This document shows, piece by piece, positions 15,801 to 18,159 of a DNA stretch of 18,159 nucleotides. The DNA comes from JBCDCP01 sp039181495 (lineage in GTDB: Bacteria > Pseudomonadota > Alphaproteobacteria > Rhizobiales > Tepidamorphaceae). The notes below the pieces were generated by a model. The model ran no database searches and was not told where the DNA came from. It saw only the letters and a program-made list of their open reading frames with translations. The position numbers and the translations under genes were made by a program. The stretch covers positions 1 to 18,159 of the forward strand of contig JBCDCP010000063.1 of the NCBI GenBank assembly GCA_039181495.1, given 5' to 3'. Within the stretch, counting starts at the first letter, position 1, and every line of letters begins with the position of its first letter.

Positions 15801-16315
15801 TTCAACACCGGCATCATGGCGTCCAGCATGGCGAATTCGGATTGGTGGGCGGTGGTCGACGACTCGCAGGTGTGGTCGTCACCCATCAGCGCCAGCACGC
15901 CACCGTTCGGAGACGTCCCGGCTAGATTGGCATGGCGAAAAACATCGCCGGTGCGGTCAACACCCGGCCCTTTGCCATACCAGACACCAAAGACACCATC
16001 GAATGCGCCTTCACCGCGCATCTCTGCCTGTTGCGCACCCCACACTGAGGTGGCTGCCAGATCTTCATTCAGGCCGGGTTGAAAGATGATATTTTCAGCC
16101 TGAAGGATCTTGCCGGCACGCACGAATTGCTGGTCGAGCCCACCGAGCGGAGAACCACGATATCCGGAAATGTAACCCGCCGTGTTCAGACCCGATTGGC
16201 GGTCGCGTGCCTTTTGCATCAGCATGAGGCGAACCAGAGCCTGAGTGCCTGAAGCGAATACGCGGTCGACCGAAAGGTCGAACTTGTCACTCAGCGAAAC
16301 CGCCCTTGTTGCCAC
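12824..16315 (-). CDS. Fused indolepyruvate ferredoxin oxidoreductase (IorA-IorB type)
   Basis: A 1163-residue single-chain enzyme oxidatively decarboxylating aryl- or branched-chain 2-oxoacids to acyl-CoA, in aromatic/branched amino acid breakdown. N-terminal region: GYISGYRGSPLGG and GDDHTCESS. The TPP domain has CAGCPHNSS (from residue 431) and LGDGTYNHSG (from 494). A cysteine-rich iron-sulfur segment has CEGCGDCGKQSNC (633-645) and three later Cys to GFCP (677). The gamma-type domain has TGVGGTGVVTVG (from 722), and a further C-terminal part corresponds to the family's extra domain. Start is GTG 16315. The minus strand has AAGGAGG ending six bases before it, overriding the TTG at 16336. 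It has its own promoter region at 16361-16402 and no recognised regulator next to it. The exact 2-oxoacid is not determined. Confidence 0.94.
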   Translation of the reverse strand: MATRAVSLSDKFDLSVDRVFASGTQALVRLMLMQKARDRQSGLNTAGYISGYRGSPLGGLDQQFVRAGKILQAENIIFQPGLNEDLAATSVWGAQQAEMRGEGAFDGVFGVWYGKGPGVDRTGDVFRHANLAGTSPNGGVLALMGDDHTCESSTTAHQSEFAMLDAMMPVLNPAGVQELLDFGLLGFALSRYSGCWVGFKCVKDTIESTASVDGRLDRVAITIPDDFEMPPGGLNIRPNDTPLEQEARLHDFKRFAAAAFVRANPIDRMVLSGGRSPKLGIVTMGKSYLDVMQALESLGIDEVMANKLGVRLFKPGCTWPLERDGIFRFAKGLEKIIVVEEKRSLVETQIKEQLYGTANAPVIVGKRDEDGKTLFPAKAALDLNHIALEIGRRIIARTPSEAVEASLERVAGFQTDLGRIEDVATRIPYFCAGCPHNSSTVVPEGSRAYAGIGCHYMVQWMDRDTEGYTHMGGEGANWIGEAPFSKRGHVFQNLGDGTYNHSGLMAIRAAAAAGVNITYKILFNDAVAMTGGQPNEGGLSVQQIAAQVAATGAKAIRIVTDEPDKYPNGTAWPHGTSVHHRDELNDVQTDLGEIGGLSVLIYDQTCAAEKRRRRKRGTFPDPDKRVFINELVCEGCGDCGKQSNCVAIDAVETEFGRKRRIDQSACNKDFYCLKGFCPSFVTVSGGKLKATVAKETTASGADFEVPAPPQADAAKPFAMMVTGVGGTGVVTVGAVIGMAAHLEGKGCGIVDMAGLAQKGGSVVSHLRIAPKPEDIKTITVPAGGADLVLGCDIMVVGSKKVLAAIRPGETQVFVNTHEALPGQFTQDPDYSLPQARLQKEIAKRAGRTANGAALFHKIDATRIARTLFADTILANMFMLGYAFQNGSIPLAAESIEQAIVLNGQAIERNQRAFSLGRLAMADPDVFAAMLPSAQDPDMPIKAETLDEIVARRKEFLTGYQNGAYAERYGKLVEQVRIAEAKLPGKPGDLSLAVAKYLFKLMAYKDEYEVARLYTEGSFARSLKETFEGDLKLTFHLAPPVLSKPDGRTGAPRKREFGAWILPLLRLLAPLKVLRGTAFDVFGRTEERRMERQLRDDYEELITRFTKELTSGNYDVAVALAELPERIRGYGHVKARHLAEIEHLRDALLAQFDDAPRALPQAAE

Positions 16316-16321
16316 CGCGCT

Positions 16322-16330
16322 CCTCCTTCC
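16322..16330 (-). promoter_or_regulatory. Strong ribosome binding site fixing the oxidoreductase start
   Basis: GGAAGGAGG on the minus strand, ending six bases before GTG 16315, is the clearest Shine-Dalgarno in the window. It lies inside the longer reading frame from TTG 16336, arguing against that longer start. Confidence 0.75.
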
Positions 16331-16360
16331 GACCAATTGGCCGGGTGTCAGTTTATCATC

Positions 16361-16402
16361 ATTATAATCACCTATTATAGGTCAGCAATACTGACCTTTG
16401 AA
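16361..16402 (-). promoter_or_regulatory. Promoter with operator dyad for the indolepyruvate oxidoreductase
   Basis: On the minus strand, TTCAAA (16402-16397), a 17-base spacer and a perfect TATAAT (16379-16374) form a sigma-70-like promoter 59 bases before GTG 16315. The spacer is filled by a perfect 7-5-7 dyad, AGGTCAG-TATTG-CTGACCT (16397-16379), touching one base of each hexamer. A second TATAAT (16366-16361) has TTGCTG at 16388-16383 with a 16-base spacer. An operator between -35 and -10 is typical of repressors or MerR-type activators, and no such gene is adjacent here. Confidence 0.6.
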
Positions 16403-16464
16403 AATTTTCATCCACCGCAATCGAACTTGAACGTCCCAAAGCCTGGAACGGAACAAAACCGCCG

Positions 16465-17073
16465 TTAGGCGCGCAACTGGGCGATTTCGGTTTCGAGTTC
16501 GGCAATTCTCTCATCGCGTGCCTGCAGCGCGCGCGCCACGTCCTCCGCGTCGAAGCGCTGGGGAATGTGTTGTGGACAATTCACATCCCATGCGGCGATC
16601 TCAAACAGGATCGCCTGTTCGGCTTTGGCGCGGTAGCTCTCCGGCATCAGCCGGGCCAACATCTCAGGATCGTCAGCGATCACGCGCGCCTTTCCCCAGA
16701 TCTTGATGCGGCGTTGATGCATGTAGTCGATCAGAAACAGCTGCGCCTTGGCATTCTCAGAGAGATTGCCCTCGGAAATGTAATGGCGGTTTCCCCGATA
16801 GTCCGCAAAGCCCAGCGTTGTCGGCCCCAACACCCGCAAGAAGCCCGGAGGCCCGCCACGATGCTGAATATAGGGCTGCCCGTCGGCGCTGGCCGTTGCC
16901 AGGAACAGGCTGCGCTGCTGTTCGACAAACTGTGAGAGTTCGTCGTCCACTTTTGTGCGAAAGCCATGCGTCAACTCCATCTTTTCCAGCATGGGTCGCG
17001 ATCCCTTGGCCGATTGGATGGCTTTCACTGCGGCCGAAAATGCAATGTCACTGGGAAATGCTGGCTTCATCAT
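16465..17073 (-). CDS. Pyridoxamine 5'-phosphate oxidase-family flavoprotein
   Basis: A 202-residue cytoplasmic protein with the split-barrel FMN-binding fold. Family blocks are FVEQQRSLFLATASADGQPYIQHRGGPPGFLRVL (about residues 49-82), FADYRGNRHYISEGNLSEN and IKIWGKARVI. The C-terminal helix (ALQARDERIAELETEIAQL) is a short coiled coil. This general group (COG3576-like) binds FMN and is usually not the true PdxH enzyme. Substrate is unknown. Start is ATG 17073, with GAGGA seven bases upstream. The GTG at 17133 adds 20 residues and lacks such a site. It lies upstream of, and co-directional with, the oxidoreductase, but that gene has its own promoter, so co-transcription is uncertain. Confidence 0.88.
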   Translation of the reverse strand: MMKPAFPSDIAFSAAVKAIQSAKGSRPMLEKMELTHGFRTKVDDELSQFVEQQRSLFLATASADGQPYIQHRGGPPGFLRVLGPTTLGFADYRGNRHYISEGNLSENAKAQLFLIDYMHQRRIKIWGKARVIADDPEMLARLMPESYRAKAEQAILFEIAAWDVNCPQHIPQRFDAEDVARALQARDERIAELETEIAQLRA

Positions 17074-17276
17074 AAAAACGTCCTCGTCACCGGGCGGATA
17101 CACCCGCCGATATGGGACGTCGCGGGCACTCACGCTTCGCTATCACGCCAACGTGTAACGGGACTGTCTTTATCGGGACGAACCGAGACATCGCTCCGCC
17201 ACAGCAGCCATTGACGAAGCGCACGGCTTGAACAAACATCACGCCCAGCTTTCGATGCCGCGCAGGGGACGTTCGA

Positions 17277-18159
17277 TTGAAACATCTCGCTTTGGCGTTT
17301 CTTGCAGCAGGTCTGTTGCTGCCGCTGCATGTGCAGGCGGCTGTCATCGGCGAGGATGATCGAGAGCCTATCGCAGATAGCAAGCCGGAACTGGCGCGAG
17401 GCATCGGTTTCATTCTGGAAACCGGCAGCGCCTACACCTGTACCGCCTTCTGTGTCGCTGATGATGTAATTGCAACAAGCGCTCATTGCATCCTGCGGCG
17501 AGACAGCAAACTGAGCCCTGTCGACCTGGCAGCGATCCGCTTTCACATGTTCGACAGAAACACCGCGACGCGGGACAGCAACGGCACAATGCCGTTCAGA
17601 TCAGTCCGCGCTGCAACCAATCTGCAGACTGGCCCTGGCCATCAGACCACCACGGCGACGTTTCACGGCCGGTTCAGCATCAAGAAGGACTCGCCGCGCC
17701 ATTTCGACGACTGGGCTCTGGCAAAGCTCGAAACACCGCTGTGTAAAGGCCGGGCCCTGACGACAAAACCGGTAACCCAGACCCAGCTCCGAACCGAAAG
17801 CAATGCCGGAAATCTCTACATGATCGGCTACCATGGTGGCCGGTTCGAAGAGGGCCGCATCCGATCCGCCGATTGTGAACTGGGCCGCGTCAAACTCGAC
17901 CGCTTCATGCGCGCCCAGCGACAGCGCTTCGCAAATGCGCCGGATCTGCTACTGCACCGCTGCGATATGGAGCAAGGCGCATCCGGCTCACCCATCTTCA
18001 TGGACACAGAAGAGGGGCCCAAAGTGGTGGCGATGAACTCCGGCAGCGTCTCGCACCTGATCTATCAGCTACGACCGGGCAGCCAGCGACGTCAGCTTAT
18101 ATCGCGCTACGATGCCAACACGGCGGTGCTCGCGCGGGCTTTTTCGGACGGCATAGATC
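17277..18159 (+). CDS. Secreted trypsin-like serine protease (partial, TTG start)
   Basis: The frame runs from TTG 17277 off the right edge (294 codons, no stop). The start has AGGGGA about seven bases upstream, and no ATG or GTG lies between it and the upstream in-frame stop at 17229. Residues 1-22 are a signal peptide (KHLALAFLAAGLLLPL, cleavage near HVQAA). The chymotrypsin-fold triad is visible: His70 in TSAHC, Asp145 in DDWALAKL, and Ser236 in GASGSPIF. Several Cys (55, 59, 71, 156, 200, 229) may form disulfides outside the cytoplasm. Asp230, six residues before Ser236, lies near the specificity-pocket region, but specificity cannot be predicted reliably. It resembles glutamyl-endopeptidase/V8-like bacterial proteases and is divergent from the flavoprotein across a 203-base gap in which I see no clear promoter. 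Confidence 0.88.
   Translation, partial: MKHLALAFLAAGLLLPLHVQAAVIGEDDREPIADSKPELARGIGFILETGSAYTCTAFCVADDVIATSAHCILRRDSKLSPVDLAAIRFHMFDRNTATRDSNGTMPFRSVRAATNLQTGPGHQTTTATFHGRFSIKKDSPRHFDDWALAKLETPLCKGRALTTKPVTQTQLRTESNAGNLYMIGYHGGRFEEGRIRSADCELGRVKLDRFMRAQRQRFANAPDLLLHRCDMEQGASGSPIFMDTEEGPKVVAMNSGSVSHLIYQLRPGSQRRQLISRYDANTAVLARAFSDGID

Noticed and set aside
16445..16462. GGAAC motifs near GTT resembling an EcfG general stress promoter
   Set aside because: The spacing is too short for the GGAAC-N16/17-GTT pattern, and it overlaps the end region of the flavoprotein gene pointing away from it.

Overview
The window reads as a chromosomal segment of a GC-rich alphaproteobacterium, most likely of the Hyphomicrobiales type. 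The grounds are a MotB-type flagellar tail, an alphaproteobacterial-style ferrochelatase, a fused indolepyruvate ferredoxin oxidoreductase, a LuxR-HTH/GAF regulator of rhizobial flavour and frequent GTG/TTG starts. No genus can be named from the sequence alone. Genes are tightly packed: no gene-free stretch exceeds 300 bases, and I see no tRNA, rRNA, CRISPR array, insertion sequence or phage gene.

Left part (1-5302): after the last codons of a MotB-like gene comes what looks like a small catabolic locus. A zinc alcohol dehydrogenase and an enolase-superfamily dehydratase/isomerase-like protein overlap by 4 bases (GTGA). A convergent regulator (N-terminal LuxR HTH, C-terminal GAF) follows, and divergently from it an MFS transporter and an AA_synth-family (DUF1185) protein. 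The regulator/transporter gap carries two perfect inverted repeats and is the obvious control region. The substrate is unknown, and the enolase homologue lacks acidic residues at two usual active-site positions.

Middle part (5318-9564, all minus strand): an NfeD-like and an SPFH/band-7 (QmcA-like) membrane pair overlap by ATGA. Upstream of them are ferrochelatase hemH, bracketed by terminator-like hairpins and with a possible Irr-box-like half site upstream, and an unrecognised membrane protein with a glycine-rich hydrophobic C-terminal part.

Signalling part (9728-12839): two single-domain response regulators face each other, and a soluble PAS-GAF-PAS histidine kinase is divergent from the second, Rcp1-like, regulator. 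This is the classic layout of a kinase with its own regulator.

Right part (12824-18159): a single-chain indolepyruvate ferredoxin oxidoreductase overlaps the kinase tail by 16 bases. Its promoter region has a perfect TATAAT and a 19-base dyad that exactly fills the -35/-10 spacer. Upstream are a pyridoxamine-phosphate-oxidase-like flavoprotein and, divergently, a secreted trypsin-like serine protease with a TTG start that runs off the window. I find no clear-cut new defence or mobile system. The strongest leads are the uncharacterised catabolic cluster with its non-canonical enolase, the palindromic control regions, and the unrecognised membrane protein.
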